Below, one piece after another: positions 56,949-64,000 of a DNA stretch of 64,000 nt. The notes below the pieces were generated by a model that was not told where the DNA came from, ran no database searches, and saw only the letters and a list, made by a program, of their open reading frames with translations. The first letter of the stretch is position 1. Each line of letters opens with the position of its first letter. The DNA is from Alphaproteobacteria bacterium (lineage in GTDB: Bacteria > Pseudomonadota > Alphaproteobacteria > Micropepsales > Micropepsaceae), in the NCBI GenBank assembly GCA_021325375.1, contig JAJPHG010000025.1, positions 62,001-126,000 of the forward strand. The letters run 5' to 3'. Position numbers and translations under genes: made by a program.

Positions 56949-58040
56949 GTGAGCGGTCTTGCGCTGCGCAACGTCAGCAAGCGCTTCGGCGATACGCCGG
57001 TCTTGGACGACGTCTCGCTCGAGATCGGCGCGGACGAGCTTCTGGTCGTGCTCGGCCCGTCGGGCTGCGGGAAGTCGACGCTGCTGCGCGCGATCGCGGG
57101 GCTGGAGACGATCGATGAGGGCCAGATCCTGATCGACGGCGTGCGCGTCGACCGGCTGGCGCCCGGCAAGCGCGGCGTGGCGATGGTGTTCCAGAGCTAC
57201 GCGCTCTATCCGCATATGAGCGTGCGCGAGAACATGGCGTTCGGCCTGATCAACATCGGCACCGCGCGGGCGGAGATCGACCGGCGCATCGCGCAGGCGG
57301 CAAAGATGCTGGAGATGGAGCATCTGCTCGGCCGCAGGCCTTCGGAGCTTTCCGGCGGCCAGCGCCAGCGCGTCGCCATCGGCCGCGCCATCGTCAAGGA
57401 GCCGAAAGTGTTCATGTTCGACGAGCCGCTGTCGAACCTGGACGCGGCGCTGCGCAGCCGCACGCGGCAGGAGATCGCGGGCCTGCACCGGCGCATCAGG
57501 ACCGCGATGATCTTCGTGACCCACGACCAGACCGAGGCGATGAGCCTCGCCGACCGCATCGTGGTGATGAACCAGCGGCGCATCGAGCAGATCGGAACGC
57601 CGCTCGAGATCTATGCCAGTCCCGCGACCGAGTTCGTCGCCACCTTCGTCGGCTCTCCGGCGATGAACATCCTTCCCGTCGCGCAGGCGACAGCCGACGG
57701 CGCGTTCCTGCGTGTGGCTCTCGGCGACGGCACGCAACTGGAGACGTCGCTGCCGGCGTCAGCGATCAAGGACGGCGCCCTGCGCCTGGGGCTGCGGCCC
57801 GAAGCGGTGCGGCTTTGCGCGCCCGGTGCGGGCGATACGAACGCGACGGTCGAGTTCGTGGAGTTCCTTGGCGACAAGACGCATGTCCATCTCGCGCTCT
57901 CGCGTGGCGACCGCGTCGTCGCTCTGGCGGCTGCGCCTTGCACGGCTCGGCCCGGCGACGAGACCGGACTGGTGCTCGACGCCGCAGCCGGACATCTGTT
58001 CGGCTCCGACGGCCGGAACCTGAAGGCGGCGCCGGCATGA
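56949..58040 (+). CDS. ABC sugar transporter ATPase (UgpC/MalK type)
   Basis: 363 residues from GTG 56949. Walker A VVLGPSGCGKST, signature LSGGQRQRVAIGRA, Walker B VFMFDEPLSNLD, H-loop FVTHDQTEAMSLADR, then TOBE/OB domains (LRPEAVRLC, VEFVEFLGDKTHVHLAL) that mark the CUT1 sugar class. It powers uptake of arabinose oligomers with the two permeases and the binding lipoprotein that follow, with four-base and one-base overlaps between genes. Confidence 0.93.
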   Translation: MSGLALRNVSKRFGDTPVLDDVSLEIGADELLVVLGPSGCGKSTLLRAIAGLETIDEGQILIDGVRVDRLAPGKRGVAMVFQSYALYPHMSVRENMAFGLINIGTARAEIDRRIAQAAKMLEMEHLLGRRPSELSGGQRQRVAIGRAIVKEPKVFMFDEPLSNLDAALRSRTRQEIAGLHRRIRTAMIFVTHDQTEAMSLADRIVVMNQRRIEQIGTPLEIYASPATEFVATFVGSPAMNILPVAQATADGAFLRVALGDGTQLETSLPASAIKDGALRLGLRPEAVRLCAPGAGDTNATVEFVEFLGDKTHVHLALSRGDRVVALAAAPCTARPGDETGLVLDAAAGHLFGSDGRNLKAAPA

Positions 58041-58918
58041 AAGCGCGCGCACGCGATGCGGCATCGGGCGAGGCGTTGAGCGGTGCCTTGTTCGTCGCAC
58101 CCTATCTTCTCGTGTTCCTCGTGCTGCTCGTCTATCCGCTTGTGTCCGGCATATGGCTCAGCCTGCACAAGGCCGACCTCTTCGGCGGCTCGCAATATAT
58201 CGGTTTCGAGAACTACGTGCGGCTCTTCAAGGACGATGTCTTCCGCAAGGCGGTGTGGAACACCTGCTATTTCGTCCTGCTGACCGTGCCGGCGTTGACC
58301 GTCATCGGGCTGGCGCTCGCACTCGCCCTCAACAACGGCACGCGGCGTTCGGCGGTGCTGCGCGGGCTGTTCTTCTCGTCCTCGGTGCTGTCGGTCACCA
58401 TCGTGACCTTGATCTGGCGCATGGTGCTGGTGCCCGACGGCGGGCTGATCGCCGATCTTCTCGCAAGCCTGCATCTGCCTTCCGTGCCGTTCCTCAGCGA
58501 CGCGCGTCTCGCCATGCCGGCCGTGGCGCTGACCACGATCTGGTGGTGCATCGGCTTGCCGATGATGCTGTTCCTGGCCGCGCTGCAGCAGGTGCCGAAA
58601 GATCTCTACGAGGCGGCGGCGCTCGACAATGCGGGCTGGTGGCGCACGCTGCTCAGGGTCACCCTGCCGTCGATCCGGCGCACCGCGCTCGTCGTCGTGG
58701 TCATCGAGATCATCCTGCAGTTCCAGCTCTTCGGCCAGGCGCAGATCATGACCCTGGGCGGCCCCAACAACGCCTCGCTGCCGATCGTGCTCTTCATCTA
58801 CCAGATCGGCTTCCAGCGCTGGGATATCGGCTATGCCGCCGCAGCGTCGGAGATCCTGTTCTGCATCATCCTGGCGGCGGCGATGACGCAATACCTCGCC
58901 TCGCGCGGGCGGAGCTGA
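58037..58918 (+). CDS. ABC sugar transporter permease 1 (UgpA/MalF class)
   Basis: 293 residues, ATGA overlap with the ATPase gene. Six membrane segments; the EAA loop reads DLYEAAALDNAGWWRTLLRVTLPSIRR, and FVAPYLLVFLVLLVYPL is the usual first segment of CUT1 permeases. Pairs with the next gene. Confidence 0.92.
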   Translation: MKARARDAASGEALSGALFVAPYLLVFLVLLVYPLVSGIWLSLHKADLFGGSQYIGFENYVRLFKDDVFRKAVWNTCYFVLLTVPALTVIGLALALALNNGTRRSAVLRGLFFSSSVLSVTIVTLIWRMVLVPDGGLIADLLASLHLPSVPFLSDARLAMPAVALTTIWWCIGLPMMLFLAALQQVPKDLYEAAALDNAGWWRTLLRVTLPSIRRTALVVVVIEIILQFQLFGQAQIMTLGGPNNASLPIVLFIYQIGFQRWDIGYAAAASEILFCIILAAAMTQYLASRGRS

Positions 58919-58920
58919 CG

Positions 58921-59751
58921 ATGGGGCAGACGCGCCACGGCCCTGGCCGCATCGCCGCGACGGCGGCACTGGCGCTCGCCGCGCTGATCATGGCGGCGCC
59001 GCTGCTGTGGACGCTGCTTCTGTCGCTCAAGTCCAATGCGGAGCTGCTGCGCGGCACGGGCACGGCGTTCGCGCCGCCCTATACGCTGCAGAACTATGCC
59101 GACATCTTCGGGCATTCCGCCGTGTTCGGCTGGCTGCTCAACAGCGCCATCGTCTCGCTGGGCGTGACGTTCGGCGTGCTGGCGCTGTCGTCGCTCGCGG
59201 GATACGGCTTCGCGCGGCTGCGATTTCCGGGGCGCGACGTGATCTTCATCCTGGTGCTCTTCGGGCTGGCGATCCCCGAGCAATCGGTGATCATCGCGCG
59301 CCACCAGATGTTCAGCGCGCTCTCGCTCCACAATACCTATGGCGGGCTGATCTTCCCGGGACTGGCCGCGCCCTTCGGCGTGTTCCTGATGACCCAGTAT
59401 TTCCGTGCCATGCCGAAGGAGCTCGAAGAGGCGGCGTGGCTCGACGGCGCCTCGCGGTTCCGCACGTTCTGGAAGATCTTGTTGCCGCTGTCCCTGCCGG
59501 CGCAGGCGACGCTGGGCATCTTCACGTTCCTGGCGACGTGGAACGATTATTGGTGGCCGCTGATCTCGGCGACGAATTCGGACATGTACACGCTCACCGT
59601 CGGCGTCGCCTCGTCGCAGATGAATTTCGCGCAGACCAACGGGCTCGGCTTTCTCATGGCGCAGGCGGTGTTCGCCAGCGTGCCGATCCTGATCGTCTAT
59701 GTGATCTTCCAGCGCTACATCGTGGCCGGCGTGTCGCGGGCGGCGGCGTGA
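58921..59751 (+). CDS. ABC sugar transporter permease 2 (UgpE/MalG class)
   Basis: 276 residues, start two bases after the previous stop. Six membrane segments (ATAALALAALIMAAPLLWTLLLS first); EAA loop ELEEAAWLDGASRFRTFWKILLPLS, and FTFLATWNDYWWPL matches the MalG-type C-terminal region. Its TGA overlaps the next ATG (TGATG). Confidence 0.92.
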   Translation: MGQTRHGPGRIAATAALALAALIMAAPLLWTLLLSLKSNAELLRGTGTAFAPPYTLQNYADIFGHSAVFGWLLNSAIVSLGVTFGVLALSSLAGYGFARLRFPGRDVIFILVLFGLAIPEQSVIIARHQMFSALSLHNTYGGLIFPGLAAPFGVFLMTQYFRAMPKELEEAAWLDGASRFRTFWKILLPLSLPAQATLGIFTFLATWNDYWWPLISATNSDMYTLTVGVASSQMNFAQTNGLGFLMAQAVFASVPILIVYVIFQRYIVAGVSRAAA

Positions 59752-61064
59752 TGCGGCGCGCGCTCGCCTGCCTGACGATGCTTGGCGCGCTTCTGGGCTG
59801 CGCACCGAAGCAGGCCGGTCCGGTGCAGATCACGCTGCAGCGCTTCTTCGGTGCCTGCGACGCGGAATACGGCAGTTCCACCAATGTCGCGGCCGCCGAG
59901 GGCGAGTGCGGCATCGTCACGACGCTGATCAACAAGTTCAACGCCGAGAACCCCGACATCCACGTCAAGGTCAACGTCGTCTACTGGCCGGGCTACGACC
60001 AGCTTTCCGCCGAGCTCGCGGCAGGCGATCCGCCGGACCTCGTGACCATGCACCAATCGGTGATCTCCGACTACGCCCAGCGCCGGCTGATCATGCCGCT
60101 GGACGATGGGCTCGCCTCGGTCGGTGTGTCGCCGGCGAGCTTCACGCGCGCCGCGCGCGAAGGCGTGATGCGCGGCGGCCATGTCTATGCGCTGCCTTTC
60201 GACAATTGGGCGCCGCTCTGGCAGATCAACATGAACCTGTTCCGGGCCGCGGGCCTGGTGCAGGGCGGCAAGCCGGTGCTGCCGCACAGCCCCGAAGAGC
60301 TGCTGGCCCAGGCGCGCCAGTTCAAGCGCGCCACGGGCAAGCCTTATCTCCTGCAATCGATGGTCAACGAGCCGGCGGCCTATGCGCGCAACCTGTTCAC
60401 GTTCCTGATGCAGCAGAACGCGGTGATCTTCCCCGATCCGCATCACATACGGCTGAGCACGCCGCAGGCCCATCGCGTGCTCGCGCTGTTCAAGCAGATC
60501 TACGACGAGGGGCTGACCTCGAAGGACCAGGACTACACCGCCGCGACCAGCGGCTTCCTGAACGGGCAGGGCGGGGTCTATCTCGTCGGCACCTGGATGA
60601 TCGGCGCCTATGAGCAGGCGTCGAAGCAGCCGGGCTCGCCGCTCGCCAACGGCTACGCGGTCGTTCCCTATCCGCAGCTCTATCCCGGACGCGACGCGAC
60701 CTATGCCGACGGCCATTCCTGGGTCATGCCCACGGCCAAGCGCAGTGCGCAGAAGACGCGCGCGATCTTCCGCCTGCTGCGGTTCCTGAAGGACAATGAC
60801 TTCGAATGGTCGCGCACCGGCCATCTGCCGGCCTATCGCGACGTGATCGACAGCGCGCGCTGGCGGGCGCTGCCGCATCGCGCCGGGATCGCGGGGCTGG
60901 TCGATGCCGCAACGCCCTTGCCGCCGGGCGTGCAGCGCCAGTTCATCATCCAGCAGATCGTCTCGGAAGAGATGGAATCCGCGATCACGGGCCAGAAGCC
61001 CATCAACACGGCGCTTGCCGACGCGCAGCGCCGCGTCAACGACGTCCTCTTTAACCTGCTTTGA
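59751..61064 (+). CDS. ABC sugar-binding lipoprotein
   Basis: 437 residues; lipoprotein signal MRRALACLTMLGALLGC. Extracellular-solute-binding family 1 fold: ITLQRFFGACDAEYG, LINKFNAENPDIHVKVNVVYWPGYDQLSAELAAGDPPDLVTMH, and AINTALADAQRRVNDVL-like end. Tethered to the outer face of the inner membrane, it delivers the sugar to the two permeases. The final gene of the CUT1 set, 13 bases before the cytoplasmic GH51 gene. Confidence 0.92.
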   Translation: MRRALACLTMLGALLGCAPKQAGPVQITLQRFFGACDAEYGSSTNVAAAEGECGIVTTLINKFNAENPDIHVKVNVVYWPGYDQLSAELAAGDPPDLVTMHQSVISDYAQRRLIMPLDDGLASVGVSPASFTRAAREGVMRGGHVYALPFDNWAPLWQINMNLFRAAGLVQGGKPVLPHSPEELLAQARQFKRATGKPYLLQSMVNEPAAYARNLFTFLMQQNAVIFPDPHHIRLSTPQAHRVLALFKQIYDEGLTSKDQDYTAATSGFLNGQGGVYLVGTWMIGAYEQASKQPGSPLANGYAVVPYPQLYPGRDATYADGHSWVMPTAKRSAQKTRAIFRLLRFLKDNDFEWSRTGHLPAYRDVIDSARWRALPHRAGIAGLVDAATPLPPGVQRQFIIQQIVSEEMESAITGQKPINTALADAQRRVNDVLFNLL

Positions 61065-61077
61065 CCTGGAGTTCCTC

Positions 61078-62598
61078 ATGCTGACCAGCAGGATTGTCGC
61101 CGACCGCGATTTCATCGTCTCGCCGCTGGACCGGCGCGTGTTCGGCACCTTCGTCGAGCATATGGGACGCTGCGTCTATGGCGGCATCTACGAGCCTGGC
61201 CATCCTACCGCGGACGCGAACGGCTTGCGCGGCGACGTGCTGGCGCTGACCCGGGAGCTGGGCGCCACGATCGTGCGCTATCCCGGCGGAAATTTCCTCT
61301 CCGGCTACAATTGGGAAGACGGTGTGGGTCCGAAAGCGCAGCGCCCGACGCGGCTCGATCTCGCCTGGGGCTCGACCGAGACCAACCAGTTCGGCACCAA
61401 CGAGTTCATCACCTGGTGCAAGGCCGCGGGCGTCGAGCCGATGTTCGCGGTCAATCTCGGCACGCGCGGCCCGGACGAGGCGCGCCATTTCGTCGAGTAC
61501 TGCAATCATCCGGGCGGCACCCATTATTCCGACCTGCGCCGCGCCCATGGTTTCGAAGAGCCGCACGGCATCAAGTTCTGGTGCCTCGGCAACGAGATGG
61601 ATGGGCCGTGGCAGATCTGCCAGAAGACGGCGGCCGAATACGGCCGCGTCGCGCAGGAGACGGCCAAGGTCATGCGCTGGGTCGACCCTAGCATCACGCT
61701 CACCGCCTGCGGCTCCTCCAACCGCGCGATGCCGACCTTCGGGCATTGGGAGCACGACGTGCTCGAGCGCTGCTTCGACCAGGTCGATTTCATCTCGCTG
61801 CATCAGTATTTCCGCAACGACGCCGGCGACATCAAAAGCTATTTCTCGGTGATCGAGGACCTGGATTGCTTCATCAAGGAAGTCGCCGCCATCGCCGATG
61901 CGGTCGCCGCCAAGCGCCGCTCGCCCAAGCGCATCATGCTGTCGCTCGACGAATGGAACGTCTGGTACAAGGCGCACAACGCGTCCGACTTGCGCAAGCC
62001 CGGCTGGCCGCGCGCGCCCAAGCTGATCGAGGAAGTCTACAATTTCGAGGACGCGCTGATCGTCGGCGGCGTCCTGATCACGCTGATGAACAACGCCGAC
62101 CGCGTGAAGGCCGCGTGCCTGGCGCAGCTTGTCAACGTCATCGGCGCGATCATGACGGAGGAAGGCGGACCCGCCTGGCGGCAGACCATCTTCCATCCCT
62201 TCGCGCAGGCCTCGCGCTTCGGCCGCGGCAATGTGCTGCGCACGCGGATCGAAACGGAAAGCTTCCAGGCCGCGGCATTGCAAACGCTCGACAACCTCCT
62301 GGCGAGCGTCCTTCACGACGAAGAAACCGGCCGCGTCACGCTCTTCGCGCTGAACCGGGCGGATCAGGCGATGAACATCTCCGTGGAATTGCGCGGCTTC
62401 GGTGCGTGCGAGGTGATGGCGGCCGAGATGCTTCACCATGATGATCTGAAGGCGGCGAACACGAAGCTCGAACCGGACGCGGTCGCCCCGCGGAAAATGG
62501 AGGCTTCGTTGCACGCGGACGTGCTGCGCGCGGCGGTGCAACCGCACTCCTGGAACGTGATCGTCCTGAAGTCCGGCGGGAACGCCTCGTCTCTCTAG
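61078..62598 (+). CDS. Cytoplasmic GH51 alpha-L-arabinofuranosidase
   Basis: 506 residues, no signal peptide, GGAG before ATG 61078. GH51: VFGTFVEHMGRCVYGGIYEPGHP, RYPGGNFLSGYNWEDGVGP, acid/base Glu in CLGNEMDGPWQ and nucleophile Glu in LSLDEWNVWYKA. This is the intracellular AbfA-like type, which would split oligomers brought in by the ABC transporter encoded immediately upstream. Overlaps the LysR gene on the opposite strand by four bases. Confidence 0.93.
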   Translation: MLTSRIVADRDFIVSPLDRRVFGTFVEHMGRCVYGGIYEPGHPTADANGLRGDVLALTRELGATIVRYPGGNFLSGYNWEDGVGPKAQRPTRLDLAWGSTETNQFGTNEFITWCKAAGVEPMFAVNLGTRGPDEARHFVEYCNHPGGTHYSDLRRAHGFEEPHGIKFWCLGNEMDGPWQICQKTAAEYGRVAQETAKVMRWVDPSITLTACGSSNRAMPTFGHWEHDVLERCFDQVDFISLHQYFRNDAGDIKSYFSVIEDLDCFIKEVAAIADAVAAKRRSPKRIMLSLDEWNVWYKAHNASDLRKPGWPRAPKLIEEVYNFEDALIVGGVLITLMNNADRVKAACLAQLVNVIGAIMTEEGGPAWRQTIFHPFAQASRFGRGNVLRTRIETESFQAAALQTLDNLLASVLHDEETGRVTLFALNRADQAMNISVELRGFGACEVMAAEMLHHDDLKAANTKLEPDAVAPRKMEASLHADVLRAAVQPHSWNVIVLKSGGNASSL

Positions 62599-63662
62599 CC
62601 GCGTTGCGGCTTGCGGGATTTGCGCTGCGGCCGTGGTTCCCCGGGCGGGTCGATCATCTCGCGGAGCGGCGTGCCGCCGGTCGGCGGCATGTCGCGCGGA
62701 TGGACGAACTCGTCGCGGAAGCACGGATAGATCTGCGGCGAGAACGCCTCGATCAGAAAGTCGATGACGCGCCGTACCCGTGCCGTCTTGCTGGCATCGG
62801 GATGATAGGTCAGCCAGATGTCGTGATAATAATGCATATCCTCGATGTCGACCGGAACGATATTCGCGCCCGCGGCCGGCAGATAGGTCGGCAATATGCC
62901 GATACCCGCGGATTGCGCGATGTACCAGAAATGCGCGCTGCTGTTGTTCGACTTGAGGCAAATCGTGCCGATCTCGGGCGCGCCGGGTAGTATGCGCTGA
63001 TATTCTCTGATCGACATTATCTCTTCGGCGACCTGCAGCACGATGCGATGTTTGCGAACGTCAGCGCGCGTTTTCGGCGTGCCATGCGCGTCGAGATATT
63101 GCTGCGTGGCGAAAGGCATGGCGTGCAGGCGGCCCAGCTTGACGAGCTTCAGGTTGCCGCTGTCGGGCCGCTGGATCTGTACCGCGAGGTCCGTCTCGAG
63201 CCGCATCACGTCGGCCGGCTGCATGGCGCAGCGCATGTTGACGATTATCTCGGGATTGTCGCGTTGGAACTGGACGAGGCGCGGCGCCAGCCAGAATCCG
63301 CCAATACCCTCGGTCGCGCCGACCCGGACTTCGCCTTTCAGGACGTTGCCGCGATTCTTCAGATGCATGAAGTCGAAGGACGCGGTTTCCATGCGGGTCG
63401 CGGCCTCCAGCACGTTTTCACCTTCCATCGTCAGCCGCACGCCGTCGATATGCCGCGTAACGAGCGTCTGGCCGACCTGCCTTTCGAACTCGCTCAAGCG
63501 GTGACGCAGCGTATTGATCGACATGCCGAGCTTCGTGGCCGCGCCGCGGAAACTGCCCGAGCGGACGACCTCCAGGAACACGCGCGCGCCGGCCCAGTCG
63601 GGTGCCGCGTAATAGTTGCTATGTTCAACGGGTTGAACGCCCATGTCTCGGATTTTACGCAT
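62595..63662 (-). CDS. LysR-family transcriptional regulator
   Basis: 355 residues (ATG 63644 also possible). HTH: WAGARVFLEVVRSGSFRGAATKLGMSINTLRHRLSEFERQVG; effector domain starts GEVRVGATEGIGGFWLAPRLVQFQRDNPEIIV. The tail is longer than usual and strongly basic (RPQRKSRKPQRG). Convergent with the cytoplasmic GH51 gene. Its target may be that operon or unrelated genes; no inducer can be named. Confidence 0.88.
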   Translation of the reverse strand: MRKIRDMGVQPVEHSNYYAAPDWAGARVFLEVVRSGSFRGAATKLGMSINTLRHRLSEFERQVGQTLVTRHIDGVRLTMEGENVLEAATRMETASFDFMHLKNRGNVLKGEVRVGATEGIGGFWLAPRLVQFQRDNPEIIVNMRCAMQPADVMRLETDLAVQIQRPDSGNLKLVKLGRLHAMPFATQQYLDAHGTPKTRADVRKHRIVLQVAEEIMSIREYQRILPGAPEIGTICLKSNNSSAHFWYIAQSAGIGILPTYLPAAGANIVPVDIEDMHYYHDIWLTYHPDASKTARVRRVIDFLIEAFSPQIYPCFRDEFVHPRDMPPTGGTPLREMIDPPGEPRPQRKSRKPQRG

Positions 63663-63835
63663 ACATGATTCCGCCGTCAGACTAAGGTCAGGAATAGGTG
63701 CATGAGACGAGAGTGGGCTACCAGCTCAACCTCGCGGCATCTCGGGACCGTTTTGTGGCCGGTACTCCTGTTTACGATGTAAATGTAACCTGGTTCCTGT
63801 CGGCCGGGGCGGGAACGCTGTGTTTGGGGTGAGAG

Positions 63836-64000
63836 TATGCGACAGAAAAAACCGCGTAATCCGATCGACGAGCATGTCGGCACGCGCCTGCGGGCCCGCC
63901 GCAAGGCGCTGAAGATGAACCAGGCGGCGCTGGCGCGCGAGCTGGGGCTCACCTTCCAGATGGTCCAGCGCTACGAGCATGGGTTGTGCCGTATGAGCGC
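63836..64000 (+). CDS. XRE-family HTH protein, truncated at window end
   Basis: 55 codons from ATG 63836 to the edge: VGTRLRARRKALKMNQAALARELGLTFQMVQRYEHG. The TFQ-VQ-YE-G block is typical of alphaproteobacterial XRE regulators (where it usually reads TFQQVQKYERG, followed by NRIGA); here the continuation is CRMS. AGAG lies just upstream of the ATG. The remainder is outside the window. Confidence 0.75.

Noticed and set aside
1..64000. CRISPR arrays, rRNA genes, insertion sequences with terminal repeats
   Set aside because: No regularly spaced repeats, rRNA-like blocks or transposase genes were found on reading the window.

Overview
The window looks like chromosomal DNA of a GC-rich alphaproteobacterium, near Caulobacterales, Sphingomonadales or Micropepsales. 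The basis is the gene content: several TonB receptors, a DmeR/DmeF metal module, a Caulobacter-XylD-type sugar-acid dehydratase, and a truncated XRE gene of the alphaproteobacterial type at the right edge. No rRNA is present, so the assignment stays broad.

Region 1 (1-18430) is the right part of an integrated mobile element. Its right edge is a tyrosine integrase beside a 45-nt 3' fragment of tRNA-Lys(CTT) cut exactly at the anticodon loop. The intact tRNA and the left end must lie beyond position 1. The left half carries element functions: ArdC-like antirestriction, a RuvC-like protein, a XRE repressor, a replication-type ATPase, a large serine recombinase and a VirD4/HerA-like ATPase. It also has a Sel1 protein, a lipoprotein and, at the edge, an ACT-domain ORF running into a nucleoside-deoxyribosyltransferase-like ORF through a T9 tract.

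The cargo at 10.0-17.1 kb is the most interesting part and looks like an undescribed conflict or defence system. A six-gene minus-strand operon (15378 to 11111) encodes an acyl-carrier-like protein, a XRE repressor, an ImmA/IrrE metalloprotease with a C-terminal chagasin-like domain, a papain-like cysteine protease, a thymidylate-synthase-like protein and a MazG pyrophosphohydrolase with an extended C-terminal region. It is flanked by a Sfp/EntD-type phosphopantetheinyl transferase, a membrane-anchored dCTP-deaminase-fold protein with non-canonical active-site positions, and a protein of the aGPT-Pplase/HMUDK-helical family of thymine hypermodification. The operon promoter carries two inverted-repeat operators.

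Region 2 (18.4-39 kb) is ordinary chromosome. It holds a nitrate/taurine-type ABC transporter with a fused permease, the dmeRF Ni/Co efflux module with two G-tract operators, an RND pump with a divergent TetR gene and three matching palindromes, an alpha/beta hydrolase with a divergent AraC regulator, a TonB receptor-YfiR-histidine kinase-response regulator cluster, and a HisZ-like gene beside an enlarged aromatic amino-acid lyase.

Region 3 (39-63.7 kb) is an arabinan/L-arabinose utilisation island. Outside the cytoplasm act GH127, GH43, GH51 and GH27 enzymes and a TonB receptor. Uptake is by an ABC sugar transporter and an SSS symporter, and a second, cytoplasmic GH51 finishes hydrolysis. 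Arabinose then goes through the non-phosphorylative route (mutarotase, 1-dehydrogenase, IlvD/Edd dehydratase, FAH-family enzyme, 2-oxoglutarate semialdehyde dehydrogenase) to 2-oxoglutarate; no lactonase gene is seen. Six copies of a TTGTCTGA-core operator in front of these units, two of them as a perfect 15-bp inverted repeat beside the GntR gene, point to one local regulon.
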